Source of the DNA: Pseudomonas anuradhapurensis
GTDB lineage: Bacteria > Pseudomonadota > Gammaproteobacteria > Pseudomonadales > Pseudomonadaceae
Direction of reading: 5' to 3'
NCBI RefSeq assembly: GCF_014269225.2
Contig: NZ_CP077097.1
Location: forward strand, 1,060,001 to 1,124,000
DNA: 64,000 nt
Position numbers and translations under genes: made by a program. The notes below the pieces were generated by a model. The model ran no database searches, had not been told where the DNA came from, and was given only the letters and a program-made list of their open reading frames with translations. The stretch's first letter is position 1; each line of letters begins with the position of its first letter. Shown here piece by piece: positions 23,365 through 33,160 of the stretch.

Positions 23365-23420
23365 GGGGAATGTCCTTTAACGAAAAGAATGAGCTGCCGC
23401 TACACGGGGGTTGCAGGGTT

Positions 23421-23507
23421 CCCTGTGGGAGCGGGCGTGCCCGCGAAGAGGCCAGGCACCATCACTGGTGCGGCTGACGCATTCGCGGGCATGCCCGCTC
23501 CCACAAG
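23421..23507. repeat. REP/BIME inverted pair between arcB and arcC
   Basis: CCTGTGGGAGCGGGCGTGCC with CGCGAAGAGG (23422-23451) and an inverted copy (about 23481-23507) within the 175-bp arcB-arcC gap. A hairpin here could set different mRNA stability for arcC and the upstream genes. Confidence 0.85.
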
Positions 23508-23539
23508 TACAGCGCAGTCCCCCGGTAGGCGGGCGAGGC

Positions 23540-24550
23540 TTACAGGTCAGCCAGGGTCGACACCAGGATCGCCTTGATCGTGTGCATGCGGTTTTCCGCC
23601 TGCTCGAAGGCGATGCAGGCCGGCGACTCGAACACGTCGTCAGTCACTTCGATACCGTTGGCCAGGTCCGGGTATTGTTCGGCGATCTGCTTGCCCACCT
23701 TGGTTTCGGAGTTGTGGAACGCCGGCAGGCAGTGCATGAACTTGGTCCGCGGGTTGCCGGTGGACTTCATCAGCTGCGTGTTGACCTGGTACGGCTTGAG
23801 CAGCTTGATGCGCTCGCCCCAGGCCTCGATCGGCTCGCCCATCGATACCCAGACGTCGGTGTGCACGAAGTCCACGCCTTTGACCGCGGCCACCGGGTCC
23901 TCGGTGAGGGTGATGCGCGCGCCGCTTTCCTCGGCGTACTTGCGGCAGCGCTCGACCAGGTCGTCATGCGGCCACAGTGCCTTGGGCGCGGCGATGCGCA
24001 CGTCCATGCCGAGCTTGGCACCGATCAGCAGCAGCGAGTTGCCCATGTTGTTGCGGGCATCGCCCAGGTAGGCGTAGCTGATGTCGTGCAACGGCTTGTC
24101 GCTGTGCTCGCGCATGGTCAGCACGTCGGCGATCATCTGGGTCGGGTGGTATTCGTCGGTCAGGCCGTTGAACACCGGCACGCCGGCGAACTTGGCCAGC
24201 TCCTCGACGATTTCCTGCTTGAAGCCACGGTACTCGATGGCGTCGTACATGCGCCCGAGCACGCGGGCGGTGTCCTTCATGCTTTCCTTGTGGCCGATCT
24301 GCGAGGAGGTCGGGTCAATGTAGGTGACGTTGGCGCCTTGGTCATAGGCGGCCACTTCGAAGGCGCAGCGGGTACGGGTGGAGGTTTTTTCGAAGATCAG
24401 GGCGATGTTGTTGCCCTTCAGGTGCTGTTGCTCGGTGCCGGTGTACTTGGCGCGCTTGAGGTCGCGGGACAGGTCCAGCAGGTAGCGCAGCTCGCGGGTG
24501 GTGTGGTGTTCCAGGCTGAGCAGGTTGCGGTTGTGAATGTTGAACGCCAT
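23540..24550 (-). CDS. arcB: Catabolic ornithine carbamoyltransferase (ArcB)
   Basis: Splits citrulline with phosphate into ornithine and carbamoyl phosphate. At 336 aa it has the carbamoyl-phosphate loop STRTRCAFE near residue 58 and the ornithine-binding HCLPAFHN near residue 273. Its place between arcA and arcC marks it as the catabolic enzyme rather than anabolic ArgF. A clear AAGGAG site precedes the ATG. Confidence 0.96.
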   Translation of the reverse strand: MAFNIHNRNLLSLEHHTTRELRYLLDLSRDLKRAKYTGTEQQHLKGNNIALIFEKTSTRTRCAFEVAAYDQGANVTYIDPTSSQIGHKESMKDTARVLGRMYDAIEYRGFKQEIVEELAKFAGVPVFNGLTDEYHPTQMIADVLTMREHSDKPLHDISYAYLGDARNNMGNSLLLIGAKLGMDVRIAAPKALWPHDDLVERCRKYAEESGARITLTEDPVAAVKGVDFVHTDVWVSMGEPIEAWGERIKLLKPYQVNTQLMKSTGNPRTKFMHCLPAFHNSETKVGKQIAEQYPDLANGIEVTDDVFESPACIAFEQAENRMHTIKAILVSTLADL

Positions 24551-24618
24551 GACTTATCTCCTTGAGTTTGGTGAACGCACCGGCCGCCGCTGGGTATGGG
24601 CGGCCGGGGGTATGGTCG

Positions 24619-25872
24619 TTAGTAGTCGATCGGGTCGCGTACGATCGGGCAGGTCATGCAGTGGCCGCCGCCACGGCCGCGGCCCAGTTCACCGGCGCTG
24701 ATGGTGATGACTTCGATCCCGGCCTTGCGCAGCAGGGTATTGGTGTAGGTGTTGCGGTCGTAGCCAATGACCACGCCCGGCTCGATGGCCACCACGTTGT
24801 TGCCGTCATCCCACTGTTCGCGTTCGGCGGCGAAGCTGTTGCCGCCGGTTTCGACCACGCGCAGCTTGACCCCCAGTTGCTCGCCCACCACCTCGATGAA
24901 CGACTTGTGTTCGCGGCGCACGTCCATGCCATATGGCTTGCTCTCGTCCGGGCGAATGATGAACGGCACGATCTCCTTGACCACTTCCGGGAAGACCGTG
25001 ACCAGGTCGCGATCGCAGAAGCTGAACACGGTATCCAGGTGCATGGCGGCACGCGATTTGGGCAGGCCGGCAACAATGACCTTTTCCACCGCGCCCTTGG
25101 CGAACAGGTTCTGCGCCAACTGGCCGATGGCCTGGCGCGAGGTGCGCTCGCCCATGCCGATCAGCACGATGCCCTTGCCGATTGGCATGACATCGCCGCC
25201 TTCGAGGGTGGACTGGCCGTGCTCCTTGTCCGGGTCGCCGTACCACACCTGGAAGTCGGCGTTGGTGAACTGCGGGTGGAACTTGTAGATGGCAGTGGTC
25301 AGCAGGGTTTCCTGACGTCGCGCCGGCCAGTACATCGGGTTCAGTGTCACGCCGCCGTAGATCCAGCAGGTGGTGTCACGGGTGAACTGGGTGTTGGGCA
25401 GCGGTGGCAGGATGAAGCTGGAGTGGCCCAGATAGTCGTTGTACATCTTGACCACCTCGGCACCTTCGCTTTGCGGCAGGTCCTGGCCAGCCACGCCGCC
25501 AATCAGGAACTCGGCCAGATGGCGCGGTTCGAGGCCTTCGAGCCAGCTGCGCACTTCGTTGGTCAGGCCGACACCGACAGTGTCGGGGGTGATCTTGCGA
25601 TCGAGAATCCACTTCAGCGCTTCGGGTTGCTGGACGATGTCGGTCAGCAGGTTGTGCATCTCCAGCACATCCACGCCCCGTTCGCGCATCTTGGTGACGA
25701 AGTCGAAATGGTCACGCTTGGCCTGGTCGACCCAGATCACATCGTCGAACAGCAGCTCGTCACAGTTGCTCGGCGTCAGGCGCTTGTGCGCCAGGCCCGG
25801 CGAGCAAACCATCACTTTGCGCAGTTTGCCGGCTTCGGAGTGGACACCGTACTTCTGTTTTGCAGCGGACAT
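24619..25872 (-). CDS. arcA: Arginine deiminase (ArcA)
   Basis: Hydrolyses arginine to citrulline and ammonia. At 417 aa it shows the family start ([20 protein letters not shown]), the [12 protein letters not shown] region, and the C-terminal catalytic cysteine C405 in [17 protein letters not shown] site lies just upstream. It is the second gene of the arc operon, 32 bp after arcD. Confidence 0.98.
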   Translation of the reverse strand: MSAAKQKYGVHSEAGKLRKVMVCSPGLAHKRLTPSNCDELLFDDVIWVDQAKRDHFDFVTKMRERGVDVLEMHNLLTDIVQQPEALKWILDRKITPDTVGVGLTNEVRSWLEGLEPRHLAEFLIGGVAGQDLPQSEGAEVVKMYNDYLGHSSFILPPLPNTQFTRDTTCWIYGGVTLNPMYWPARRQETLLTTAIYKFHPQFTNADFQVWYGDPDKEHGQSTLEGGDVMPIGKGIVLIGMGERTSRQAIGQLAQNLFAKGAVEKVIVAGLPKSRAAMHLDTVFSFCDRDLVTVFPEVVKEIVPFIIRPDESKPYGMDVRREHKSFIEVVGEQLGVKLRVVETGGNSFAAEREQWDDGNNVVAIEPGVVIGYDRNTYTNTLLRKAGIEVITISAGELGRGRGGGHCMTCPIVRDPIDY

Positions 25873-25904
25873 GGTTCATTCCTCCAATTGAACGAAGACG
25901 TGGA

Positions 25905-27332
25905 TCACAGGGTCAGGAAGCCGTCGTACAGGCCGAAGGCTGCCACCAGGGCACCGATGACCACGGCTGCGAAGATCAGTTTTTCCACGTTGGTGAAGAC
26001 AGGCTGGCCAACCTCACGCTTGGCCTTGGCGAACAGGATCGCGCCAGGTGCGTAGAGCAGGGCCGAGAGCAGCAGGTATTTCACGCCGCCGGCGTACAGC
26101 AGCCAGATCGCGTACACCAGGGCGATGCCACCGATGATCAGGTCCTTCTGCCGTTCGGCCAGGGCCTGTTCGTAGGTTTCGCTGCGCACTGCCAGCAGCA
26201 CGGCATAGGCGGCCGACCACAGGTAGGGCACCAGGATCATCGACGTGGCCAGGTAGATCAGCGACAGGTAGGTGCTTTCGGAGAACAGCGTGATCACCAG
26301 GAAGATCTGCACCATGGCGTTGGTCAGCCACAGGGCGTTGGCCGGTACCTGCTTGGCGTTCTCGCGGCGCAGGAACTCCGGCATGGTGTGGTCCTTGGCG
26401 GCGGCGAACATGATCTCGGCGCACAGCAGCACCCACGACAGCAGGGCCCCGAGCAGCGAGATGACCAGGCCGACGCTGATCAGCACCGCGCCCCAGTGGC
26501 CGACTACATGTTCCAGCACGGCGGCCATCGACGGGTTCTGCAGCTTGGCCAGTTCCGGTTGGGTCATGATGCCCAGCGACAGCACGTTGACCAGTACCAG
26601 GAACAGCAGCACGGTCACGAAGCCGATCACCGTGGCCTTGCCCACGTCGCTGCGTTTTTCCGCCCGCGCCGAGAAGATGCTCGCGCCTTCGATGCCGATG
26701 AACACCCACACGGTGACCAGCATCATGTTGCGCACCTGGTTCATCACGCTGCCCAGCTCTGGCGTGCCCAGGCCCCAGATGTCGGCGGTGAAGATGTCGA
26801 GTTTGAAGGCGAACAGGCAGATCAGGGCGAACAGCACCAGCGGCACCACTTTGGCGATGGTGGTGACCAGGTTGATGAATGCCGCTTCCTTGATGCCGCG
26901 CAGTACCAGGAAGTGCACCGCCCACAGCAGCACCGAGGCGCCGATGATGGCGGCCGGGGTGTTGCCTTCGCCAAAGATCGGGAAGAAGTAGCCCAAGGTG
27001 CTGAACAACAGCACGAAGTAGCCGACGTTGCCCAGCCAGGCACTGATCCAGTAGCCCCAGGCCGAGGAGAAGCCCATGTAGTCACCAAAACCGGCCTTGG
27101 CGTAGGCATACACCCCGCCATCCAGGTCAGGCTTGCGGTTGGCCAGGGTCTGGAACACGAACGCCAGGGTCAGCATGCCGACCGCGGTAATGGCCCAGCC
27201 GATCAGCACTGCGCCGACCCCGGCGCTGGCCGCCATGTTTTGCGGCAGCGAGAAGATCCCGCCACCAATCATCGAACCGACGACAAGTGCAACTAACGCG
27301 CCGAGTTTTAGTTTTCCGGACGAATCAGACAT
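25905..27332 (-). CDS. arcD: Arginine/ornithine antiporter (ArcD)
   Basis: APC-superfamily inner-membrane exchanger, 475 aa and about 12 predicted helices. It begins with the conserved GSMIGGGIFSLPQN loop of helix 1. It imports arginine and exports ornithine to feed the deiminase pathway. It is the first gene of the operon behind an ANR-type promoter, with an AGGAG site before the ATG at 27332. The divergent gene at 27769 encodes a very similar protein of identical length. Confidence 0.95.
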   Translation of the reverse strand: MSDSSGKLKLGALVALVVGSMIGGGIFSLPQNMAASAGVGAVLIGWAITAVGMLTLAFVFQTLANRKPDLDGGVYAYAKAGFGDYMGFSSAWGYWISAWLGNVGYFVLLFSTLGYFFPIFGEGNTPAAIIGASVLLWAVHFLVLRGIKEAAFINLVTTIAKVVPLVLFALICLFAFKLDIFTADIWGLGTPELGSVMNQVRNMMLVTVWVFIGIEGASIFSARAEKRSDVGKATVIGFVTVLLFLVLVNVLSLGIMTQPELAKLQNPSMAAVLEHVVGHWGAVLISVGLVISLLGALLSWVLLCAEIMFAAAKDHTMPEFLRRENAKQVPANALWLTNAMVQIFLVITLFSESTYLSLIYLATSMILVPYLWSAAYAVLLAVRSETYEQALAERQKDLIIGGIALVYAIWLLYAGGVKYLLLSALLYAPGAILFAKAKREVGQPVFTNVEKLIFAAVVIGALVAAFGLYDGFLTL

Positions 27333-27366
27333 TTAACAACTCCTGCCAGGAGAAAGTTGACGACAG

Positions 27367-27406
27367 AGTAAATCCGACGCCGCTGCCATACGCTGACTTA
27401 GGTCAG
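27367..27406 (-). promoter_or_regulatory. ANR-type anaerobic promoter of arcDABC
   Basis: CTGACTTAGGTCAG (27393-27406) is a perfect 5+4+5 dyad close to the ANR/FNR box (TTGAC-N4-GTCAA). On the minus strand a -10-like TTTACT (27367-27372) places the start near 27359, so the box is centred near -41, the standard position for FNR-class activation. The P. aeruginosa arc operon is known to be ANR-controlled. Confidence 0.7.
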
Positions 27407-27584
27407 TTCATGGCGACGTGAAGTGGGAAAAATCCTTCACGGTACTCCTGGAGAGTGCCGACAGCTTCTGCTGCAGGCCTTGCGCGCTGGCACCTCCATG
27501 TCCTTCTAGAGCAAACGCTCTGTTCTGCCTGCGATGCTTGAAGCTAGTCGCTTTTGCCGCTTTCGCAAATTTTTGACAAGAATT

Positions 27585-27598
27585 TTGAGTTTTATCAG
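27585..27598 (+). promoter_or_regulatory. Candidate ANR box for the second antiporter gene
   Basis: TTGAGTTTTATCAG keeps the TTGA-N6-TCA core of FNR/ANR boxes. It is on the arcD-like gene's side of the gap, 178 bp from its ATG. No good -10 lies at the standard distance, so this is tentative. Confidence 0.35.
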
Positions 27599-27768
27599 GC
27601 GCTTTCCTAGTTGCCCCGGCAGGTGCTAGTTTTCCCGTAGCTGCGTTATAGACAGAGCAGTTATGAGTACTGTAGCTTCATCGATCTCTAACATTATAAG
27701 TAACAATATTTATATAGCCCGCTTGGCTGTTTCAAACCTGTGACAGTGGGCAAAAAAACAGGAGGCAC

Positions 27769-29196
27769 ATGAGCGAACCGGGACAGAAGCTGCGCCTCGG
27801 CGCGCTGATCGCGCTGGTGGTCGGCTCGATGATCGGTGGCGGGATCTTCTCGCTGCCGCAGAACATGGCGGCGCGTGCTGAAGTGGGGGCGGTGCTGATC
27901 GGCTGGGCCATTACCGCGGTCGGCATGCTGGCGCTGGCGTTCGTGTTCCAGACCTTGGCCAACCGCAAGCCGGCGCTGGATTCAGGTGTGTACGCCTACG
28001 CCAAGGCCGGCTTTGGCGACTACATGGGCTTTTCCTCGGCCTGGGGCTACTGGATCAGCGCCTGGCTGGGCAACGTTGGCTACTTCGTGTTGTTGTTCAG
28101 CACCCTGGGGTTCTACTTCCCTGTGTTTGGCGAAGGCAACACGCCGATCGCCATCGGCTGTGCCTCGCTGCTGCTGTGGGCGGTGCATTTTCTGGTGCTG
28201 CGCGGCATCAAGGAAGCGGCGTTCATCAACCAGGTGACCACCGTGGCCAAGGTCGTGCCGTTGCTGATTTTCGTGGTGATTGCAGCGTTCGCCTTCCGTG
28301 CCGATATCTTCACCCGGGACATCTGGGGCCTGGGCAACCCGCAGTTCGGCAGCGTGTTGGAGCAGGTGCGCAACATGATGCTGGTTACCGTGTTCGTGTT
28401 CATCGGCATCGAAGGTGCCAGCGTGTATTCCGGGCGTGCCCAGCGCCGTGCGGATGTGGGCAAGGCCACGGTGATCGGCTTTCTCGGGGTGCTGGCGCTG
28501 CTGGTACTGGTCAACGTGCTGTCCTTGGGCACCATGACCCAGCCGGAGCTGGCCGGGTTGCAGAACCCGTCGCTGGCCTCGGTGCTGGAGCATATCGTCG
28601 GGCCCTGGGGCGCCCTGCTGATCAGCCTCGGCCTGGCGGTTTCGCTGCTCGGCGCGCTGTTGTCGTGGGCGCTGCTGTGTGCCGAGATCCTCTACGCCAC
28701 GGCGCGCGACAAGACCATGCCGCGTTTCCTGGCCAAGGAAAACGCCAACCATGTGCCGGCCAACGCCCTGTGGCTGACCAACTGCATGATCCAGGGGTTT
28801 CTGCTGATCACGCTGTTTTCCGCCGGTACCTATACCAGCCTGATCTACCTCGCCTCGTCGATGATCCTGGTGCCCTACCTGTGGTCGGCGGCCTACGCCG
28901 TGCTGCTGGCGGTGCGCGGAGAAACCTACGCCGGGCAGCCGGCGCTGCGCCGCAAGGACCTGCTGGTGGCGCTGGTTGCCTTGCTGTATGCCATCTGGCT
29001 GCTCTATGCCGGCGGCCTCAAGTACCTGCTGTTGTCGGCGTTGCTCTACGCCCCGGGGGTGATTTTGTTCGCCAGGGCCAAGCGTGAGCAGGGCCAGACC
29101 TTGTTCAGCCATTGGGAAAAGCTGATATTTGCCGCCGTGCTGGCAGGCGCCGCATTGGCCGCCTATGCCCTGTACTCAGGGCTGCTGAGCCTGTGA
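27769..29196 (+). CDS. Second ArcD-like arginine/ornithine (basic amino acid) antiporter
   Basis: A 475-aa APC antiporter, very similar to ArcD throughout. Examples are the shared GSMIGGGIFSLPQNMAA, the VYAYAKAGFGDYMGFSSAWG region and the LRGIKEAAFIN segment. Differences cluster in loops and the C-terminal third. It is head-to-head with arcD, with an AGGAGG site 5 bp before the ATG. Same length and close similarity indicate duplication. Substrate preference may differ, for example another ornithine or citrulline exchange. Its 3' end overlaps the convergent ybaN-like gene by 21 bp. Confidence 0.9.
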   Translation: MSEPGQKLRLGALIALVVGSMIGGGIFSLPQNMAARAEVGAVLIGWAITAVGMLALAFVFQTLANRKPALDSGVYAYAKAGFGDYMGFSSAWGYWISAWLGNVGYFVLLFSTLGFYFPVFGEGNTPIAIGCASLLLWAVHFLVLRGIKEAAFINQVTTVAKVVPLLIFVVIAAFAFRADIFTRDIWGLGNPQFGSVLEQVRNMMLVTVFVFIGIEGASVYSGRAQRRADVGKATVIGFLGVLALLVLVNVLSLGTMTQPELAGLQNPSLASVLEHIVGPWGALLISLGLAVSLLGALLSWALLCAEILYATARDKTMPRFLAKENANHVPANALWLTNCMIQGFLLITLFSAGTYTSLIYLASSMILVPYLWSAAYAVLLAVRGETYAGQPALRRKDLLVALVALLYAIWLLYAGGLKYLLLSALLYAPGVILFARAKREQGQTLFSHWEKLIFAAVLAGAALAAYALYSGLLSL

Positions 29197-29589
29197 AGGG
29201 GCAGGGCTGGGATGCTCGGGGCGTGACCAGATCCACAGGTTGCCCAGGGTCATGCCGGCAATGGCCAAGTATACCGGCCAGTGGTGTTGCAGCAGCGTCA
29301 GCATCAGCCCTGCGCACAGCAGCATGCTGAGTGTCGCGCTCACTTTCGCCCGCCGCTGGATCACCTTGCCATTGCGCCAGTTGTACAGGATCGGCCCGAA
29401 CAGCCGGTGGCTTTCCAGCCAGGCCGACAGCCGCGGTGAACTGCGGGTAGCCGCCCAGGCCGCCAGCAGGATGAATTCGGTGGTCGGCAGGCCGGGAATG
29501 ACAATCGCCACCAGGCCCACGCCCAGGCTGACATAAGCCAGGATCGCATACAGCAGGCGGGCGAGTTTCGAGCGGGCGGGTCGGGTCAT
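29176..29589 (-). CDS. YbaN/DUF454 family inner-membrane protein
   Basis: A 137-aa protein with about three hydrophobic helices and the DUF454 signature: VGLVAIVIPGLPTTEFILLAAW in the first part, then SHRLFGPILYNWRNGKVIQRRAK. The ATG at 29589 gives the family N terminus. The function is unknown. It lies downstream of hemO on the same strand, as often seen in Pseudomonas, but a hairpin separates them. Confidence 0.85.
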   Translation of the reverse strand: MTRPARSKLARLLYAILAYVSLGVGLVAIVIPGLPTTEFILLAAWAATRSSPRLSAWLESHRLFGPILYNWRNGKVIQRRAKVSATLSMLLCAGLMLTLLQHHWPVYLAIAGMTLGNLWIWSRPEHPSPAPSQAQQP

Positions 29590-29602
29590 GGTCTCACTGC
29601 AT

Positions 29603-29632
29603 AAAAAGCGGTCGGCCACCGACAGGGTGGCC
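29603..29632 (-). terminator. Candidate terminator after hemO
   Basis: GGCCACC (29614-29620) / GGTGGCC (29626-29632) forms a 7-bp stem 12 bp past the hemO stop. On the minus strand TTTTT follows within 10 bases. Confidence 0.6.
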
Positions 29633-29644
29633 GGGTATGGCCTG

Positions 29645-30238
29645 TCAAGCCAGCGCGGCATGCGTAGCATAGGCGTGCCTGAGCAGTTCGGTGAAGCGCT
29701 CGAAGGCAGCCACTGCGCCGCGTTCGGCAGCAGCCTCGTCGTCGGCCGACAACGCCAGGCCATCAATAATACGGGTGAACTGTTTCCAGCCTTCGGCGCG
29801 GCCCCCGGCCGGCTCGCCGAGGTGGCGGGCACCGAAGCTGTCGGACAGGCCCAGGGCCATGGCGCGCTTGATCAGAAACGCCGCGCCCAGTTTGGAGCCT
29901 TCGGAGACGAAGATCCAGCCCATTGCCTCGCCCAGGCCTGGATTGCGCAGGGCACCTGGCACGGCGGGTGGCACTTCGGTGTCGAGGTCGGCGAGGTCCA
30001 GGCGGGCCTGTTCGGCGCGGCAGCGCTCGGCCAGGTCGGGGACGATGGCGATCAGTTGCGGGTCGTTGTACAGGGCCTGCAGCTCGGCCTGGAACAGGTA
30101 CTGGGCGATCACGAAGCGGGCGAAGCTTTCGCGGCTGTCGAAGGGTGCGTGGGCTTTGACCAGGGCATCCAGTTCGGCATGGGGGGCGTGGGTGATCTGG
30201 TTGAGGCGCTGGGAGCGCAGGGCTGGGCGGTCGGTCAT
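29645..30238 (-). CDS. hemO: Heme oxygenase (HemO/BphO/PigA-like)
   Basis: A 197-aa bacterial heme oxygenase that opens heme to biliverdin, CO and iron. The N-terminal helix LRSQRLNQITHAPHAELDALV carries the proximal-side histidine region (THAPHAELD), and the distal glycine-rich helix is seen as GWIFVSEGSKLGA. The ATG at 30238 is chosen; the open frame upstream runs through a REP element. It follows the heme receptor gene, which fits use of imported heme as an iron source. Confidence 0.93.
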   Translation of the reverse strand: MTDRPALRSQRLNQITHAPHAELDALVKAHAPFDSRESFARFVIAQYLFQAELQALYNDPQLIAIVPDLAERCRAEQARLDLADLDTEVPPAVPGALRNPGLGEAMGWIFVSEGSKLGAAFLIKRAMALGLSDSFGARHLGEPAGGRAEGWKQFTRIIDGLALSADDEAAAERGAVAAFERFTELLRHAYATHAALA

Positions 30239-30328
30239 GGGGCAGTCCTTGGAAAGGGGGCATCTAGAGACAAGACGAAACAGCGGGGACGGAACAGTAA
30301 AAAATCGGGTTTTCGTGTTGCCTGTACT

Positions 30329-30421
30329 GGCCTCTTCGCGGGCATGCCCGCTCCCACAGGTCCAGCGCAGGCCCAAGGCTTGCGCAGTACCTGTGGGAGC
30401 GGGCGAGCCCGCGAAGAGGCC
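30329..30421. repeat. REP/BIME inverted pair between the heme receptor gene and hemO
   Basis: GGCCTCTTCGCGGGCATGCC... and the inverted ...GGGCGAGCCCGCGAAGAGGC arms enclose a GC-rich spacer with a further GCGCAGG/TTGCGC dyad. It fills most of the gap between the two genes. Confidence 0.88.
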
Positions 30422-30438
30422 GTTACAGGTGCAAAGGG

Positions 30439-33027
30439 TCAGATATCCCAGACCACATTGATGCCGAAGTTGCGCCCCGGCATGCTCAGGCGGTCGATGT
30501 TGGCTGGCTGGGTCACTGCCGCTTCACCCTGGCCGTCGTAGCTGCGCACCGAATCCCACTGCCAGTACTTCTTGTCGGTGAGGTTGTACAGGCCAGCGTT
30601 GATGGTGACGTCGTCGCTGACCCGGTAGTAGCCGGTCAGGTCCAGTACGCCGTAGCCCGGGGTGCGGAACTTGCTGGCGGAGCCGTCGGGCGAATGGAAG
30701 CTGCTGTCGTCGACGCGGGTCTTGCGCTTGACCAGTGTCCAGCTCAGCAGGCCACCATATTGCTGTTGCTCGTAACCCAGGCCGAACACACCCTTGAGCG
30801 GGTTGACGCTGTTCAGCGGTGCGCCGCTGTCATCGTTGCGGCCGTAGGTATAGGCAAGCGAGCCCTGGCCATACAGGCCCTGCGGCGCGCCGAAGCGGTC
30901 GAGGTTCAGGCGGCCCTTGAACTCGGCGCCCTTGATGGTGGCGTGCTCGATGTTGCTGGCGCGGAAGGTCTGTTCCAGGTTGGCGCTCTGCACCGCGTCT
31001 TCATCGATGAAGTCGCGGTACTTGTTGTAGAACACCGCCACATCGAAGCTGCCGGCGTCGAAGTTGCCGCGCAGGCCGGTTTCATAGCTTTTGCTCTTTT
31101 CCGGTTCCAGGCCTGGGTTGCCTTCCACGCGGTAGCCCTGGTCGAGGTTCTGGAATTTGCCGAACATGGCTTTGGCGGTCGGCGTGCGGAAGCCTTCGGC
31201 GTACTGGCCGTACCAGGTGTAGTTATCGTTGAAGGCATAGGTGAGGCCGAACTTGGGCGAGACACGGTGCCACTTCCTGGTGGAATCGTCCTGGGAGGTG
31301 GGCGCCGCACCGGTGGATTCCAGGCCGCGCAGGTATTCCTCGGTGAACCTTGGCTCCATGCGCGTGTAGTCATAGCGTGCACCGGGCAGGAAGGTCCAGT
31401 CGTTCCAGCGGATTTCATCCTGCACGAACAGGCTGTAGGTGTTCACGGTCGGGTCGGGGAAGTCGCTGACCAGGGCCTGGCCATCGGCCGGGCGATCAGC
31501 ACCGGCGGCAGGGCAACCTGCGCCAACGGCCAGGCAGGTACCGGTGCCGCTGCGCGAGCCGGTGACCTTCTCATGCCTTAGGGTGGTGCCGTAGGTCAGC
31601 AGGTGGTCGCTGGCGCCAATGCTGAAGGCCTTGTCCAGCTGCGCATCGAACACCCACTGGCGATCCTTGTAGAGGGTATCGCGGGTGCGCAACACCTGGC
31701 GGGTAAACGGGGCGTAGATTTCCTCGGTATGCTGGTCGGTCTTGGCAACCTGGTAGTTGAGGCTCCACTTCAGGTGGTCGGCCACCGGCGATGCCAGGCC
31801 CAACTCATGGCTGATGCCGAAGCGCTCACGGGTGATGACGTCGTTGCCGCTACGCGCCTTGTAGAACCCCATGCCCTTGCCGCCGCCGATGAACGGCCCG
31901 CCCACCGCGCTGAGGATATTCTGCTCGCGGTCATCCTTGTAGTGTTCGTAGGTAAAGCCCAGGCGAGCATCCTCGGCGTAGTCCCAGCCCAGCTTGGCCA
32001 GCACGTTGGTGGTGCGTGCGTCCATCGGGTTGGCTTCGCTACGCGACAGCCCGGCGCCGCTGTGGCCGCCGTGGGTCTCGGTCTCATGGCCGTTGCGCTG
32101 GCTCAGGTGCAGCAGGCCGTCGACGTCACCTTGGCGAGCGGCGACAGTGGCGGAGGTCAGCCAGCTTTCGTCGGCCGAGCTGTAGCCGCTCTTCAGGCGT
32201 GCGCCGGCGTCCTTGCCGGGCTTGATGATGTCGTCCGGGTCGAGGGTGAAATAGCTGACCGCGCCACCGATGGCGTTGCTGCCATACAGCACCGAGGCTG
32301 GGCCGCGCAGGATTTCCACGCGTTTGACGATTTCCGGGTCGACGTAGTTGCGCTGGGTCTGGGCGTAGGGGCCATAGAAGAAACTGTCGGGGATCGACAC
32401 GCCGTCGACCTGGGTGAGGATTCGCTCGCCGTCGATGCCACGGATGTTGTAGCCGTTCAGGCCGCTGCGCTGGCTGGTGCCGGCCACTGACACCCCTGGC
32501 TCATAGCGCACCAGGTCGTGGATAGTGTTGACGTTCTGCCGGTCCAGTTGTTCGCGGGTCTGCACGCTGACGGTGCTCGGCACCTGGCTGACGTCCTGGG
32601 CGCTGCGGGTGGCGCTGACGGTGACCTGCTGCAGGGCGACCACGTTATTGCCGGCCTGGCGTTCGAGCACCACATTGCCGTTGCCGATCTTGCGCACGCC
32701 CAGGCCGGTGCCGTGCAGCAGGCGCTTGAGTGCGGCTTCCGGCAGTAGCGCGCCGTGCACGCCTGGCGAGACTACGCCGTCGGCCAGCTCGGCGCTGAAG
32801 CCGACCTGCCAGCCGGTGACCTGGCTGAAGGCATTGATGGCCGTCACCAGTGGTTGCTGGCCGATGTTGAAGCGGTATTCACCCATGCGCGGGCTGCTGG
32901 CCTGGGCCGGCTCGGCGGCCAGCGTCGGCAGGCTGCAGGTGCCGCTGGCGAGCAGGGCCAGGGTCAGCAGGGACAGTGGCACTGTACGGCGGGGAAGGGT
33001 GGAGGGGCGGGTAGGACCTGTGGACAT
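30439..33027 (-). CDS. TonB-dependent heme receptor with STN signalling domain (HasR-like)
   Basis: An 862-aa outer-membrane transporter. It has a signal peptide (to about residue 38), an STN domain for transmembrane signalling (about 48-122, YRFNIGQQPLVTAINAFSQ), a plug domain (about 135-255, with YNIRGIDG and VEILRGPASVLYGSNAIGG), and a 22-strand barrel ending in ...INVVWDI. FRTP plus NPGL in the barrel resemble the FRAP/NPNL heme-receptor motifs. The STN domain and the FecR/sigma genes upstream point to cell-surface signalling. No hemophore gene hasA is present nearby. Confidence 0.9.
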   Translation of the reverse strand: MSTGPTRPSTLPRRTVPLSLLTLALLASGTCSLPTLAAEPAQASSPRMGEYRFNIGQQPLVTAINAFSQVTGWQVGFSAELADGVVSPGVHGALLPEAALKRLLHGTGLGVRKIGNGNVVLERQAGNNVVALQQVTVSATRSAQDVSQVPSTVSVQTREQLDRQNVNTIHDLVRYEPGVSVAGTSQRSGLNGYNIRGIDGERILTQVDGVSIPDSFFYGPYAQTQRNYVDPEIVKRVEILRGPASVLYGSNAIGGAVSYFTLDPDDIIKPGKDAGARLKSGYSSADESWLTSATVAARQGDVDGLLHLSQRNGHETETHGGHSGAGLSRSEANPMDARTTNVLAKLGWDYAEDARLGFTYEHYKDDREQNILSAVGGPFIGGGKGMGFYKARSGNDVITRERFGISHELGLASPVADHLKWSLNYQVAKTDQHTEEIYAPFTRQVLRTRDTLYKDRQWVFDAQLDKAFSIGASDHLLTYGTTLRHEKVTGSRSGTGTCLAVGAGCPAAGADRPADGQALVSDFPDPTVNTYSLFVQDEIRWNDWTFLPGARYDYTRMEPRFTEEYLRGLESTGAAPTSQDDSTRKWHRVSPKFGLTYAFNDNYTWYGQYAEGFRTPTAKAMFGKFQNLDQGYRVEGNPGLEPEKSKSYETGLRGNFDAGSFDVAVFYNKYRDFIDEDAVQSANLEQTFRASNIEHATIKGAEFKGRLNLDRFGAPQGLYGQGSLAYTYGRNDDSGAPLNSVNPLKGVFGLGYEQQQYGGLLSWTLVKRKTRVDDSSFHSPDGSASKFRTPGYGVLDLTGYYRVSDDVTINAGLYNLTDKKYWQWDSVRSYDGQGEAAVTQPANIDRLSMPGRNFGINVVWDI

Positions 33028-33160
33028 CGAAAGCGCTCCCTGACGCGCGGACTGTTATAGGTGTTGGCTGTTCCTGTTTTGAAACAAGAATCGGTCGCAT
33101 TGGCTATAACGAGACGGGCGAGGTGACGCGACCGCGTAAAAATAAATACAAGACCGTGCG

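Larger units (their letters stand above)
27333..27768. other. Divergent arcD/arcD-like intergenic region
   Basis: A 436-bp gap with no gene. It contains the arcD promoter with ANR-type box (27367-27406), a second ANR-like box (27585-27598), an isolated TTGACA (27573-27578), and an AT-rich stretch (about 27685-27720) that may hold the plus-strand promoter. Confidence 0.6.

Noticed and set aside
23421..23507. CRISPR-like array
   Set aside because: The repeated units here and elsewhere are inverted REP pairs, not direct repeats with regular unique spacers, and no cas genes are present.
27573..27601. TTGACA (27573-27578) as -35 of the second antiporter promoter
   Set aside because: No acceptable -10 sequence lies 15-19 bp downstream.
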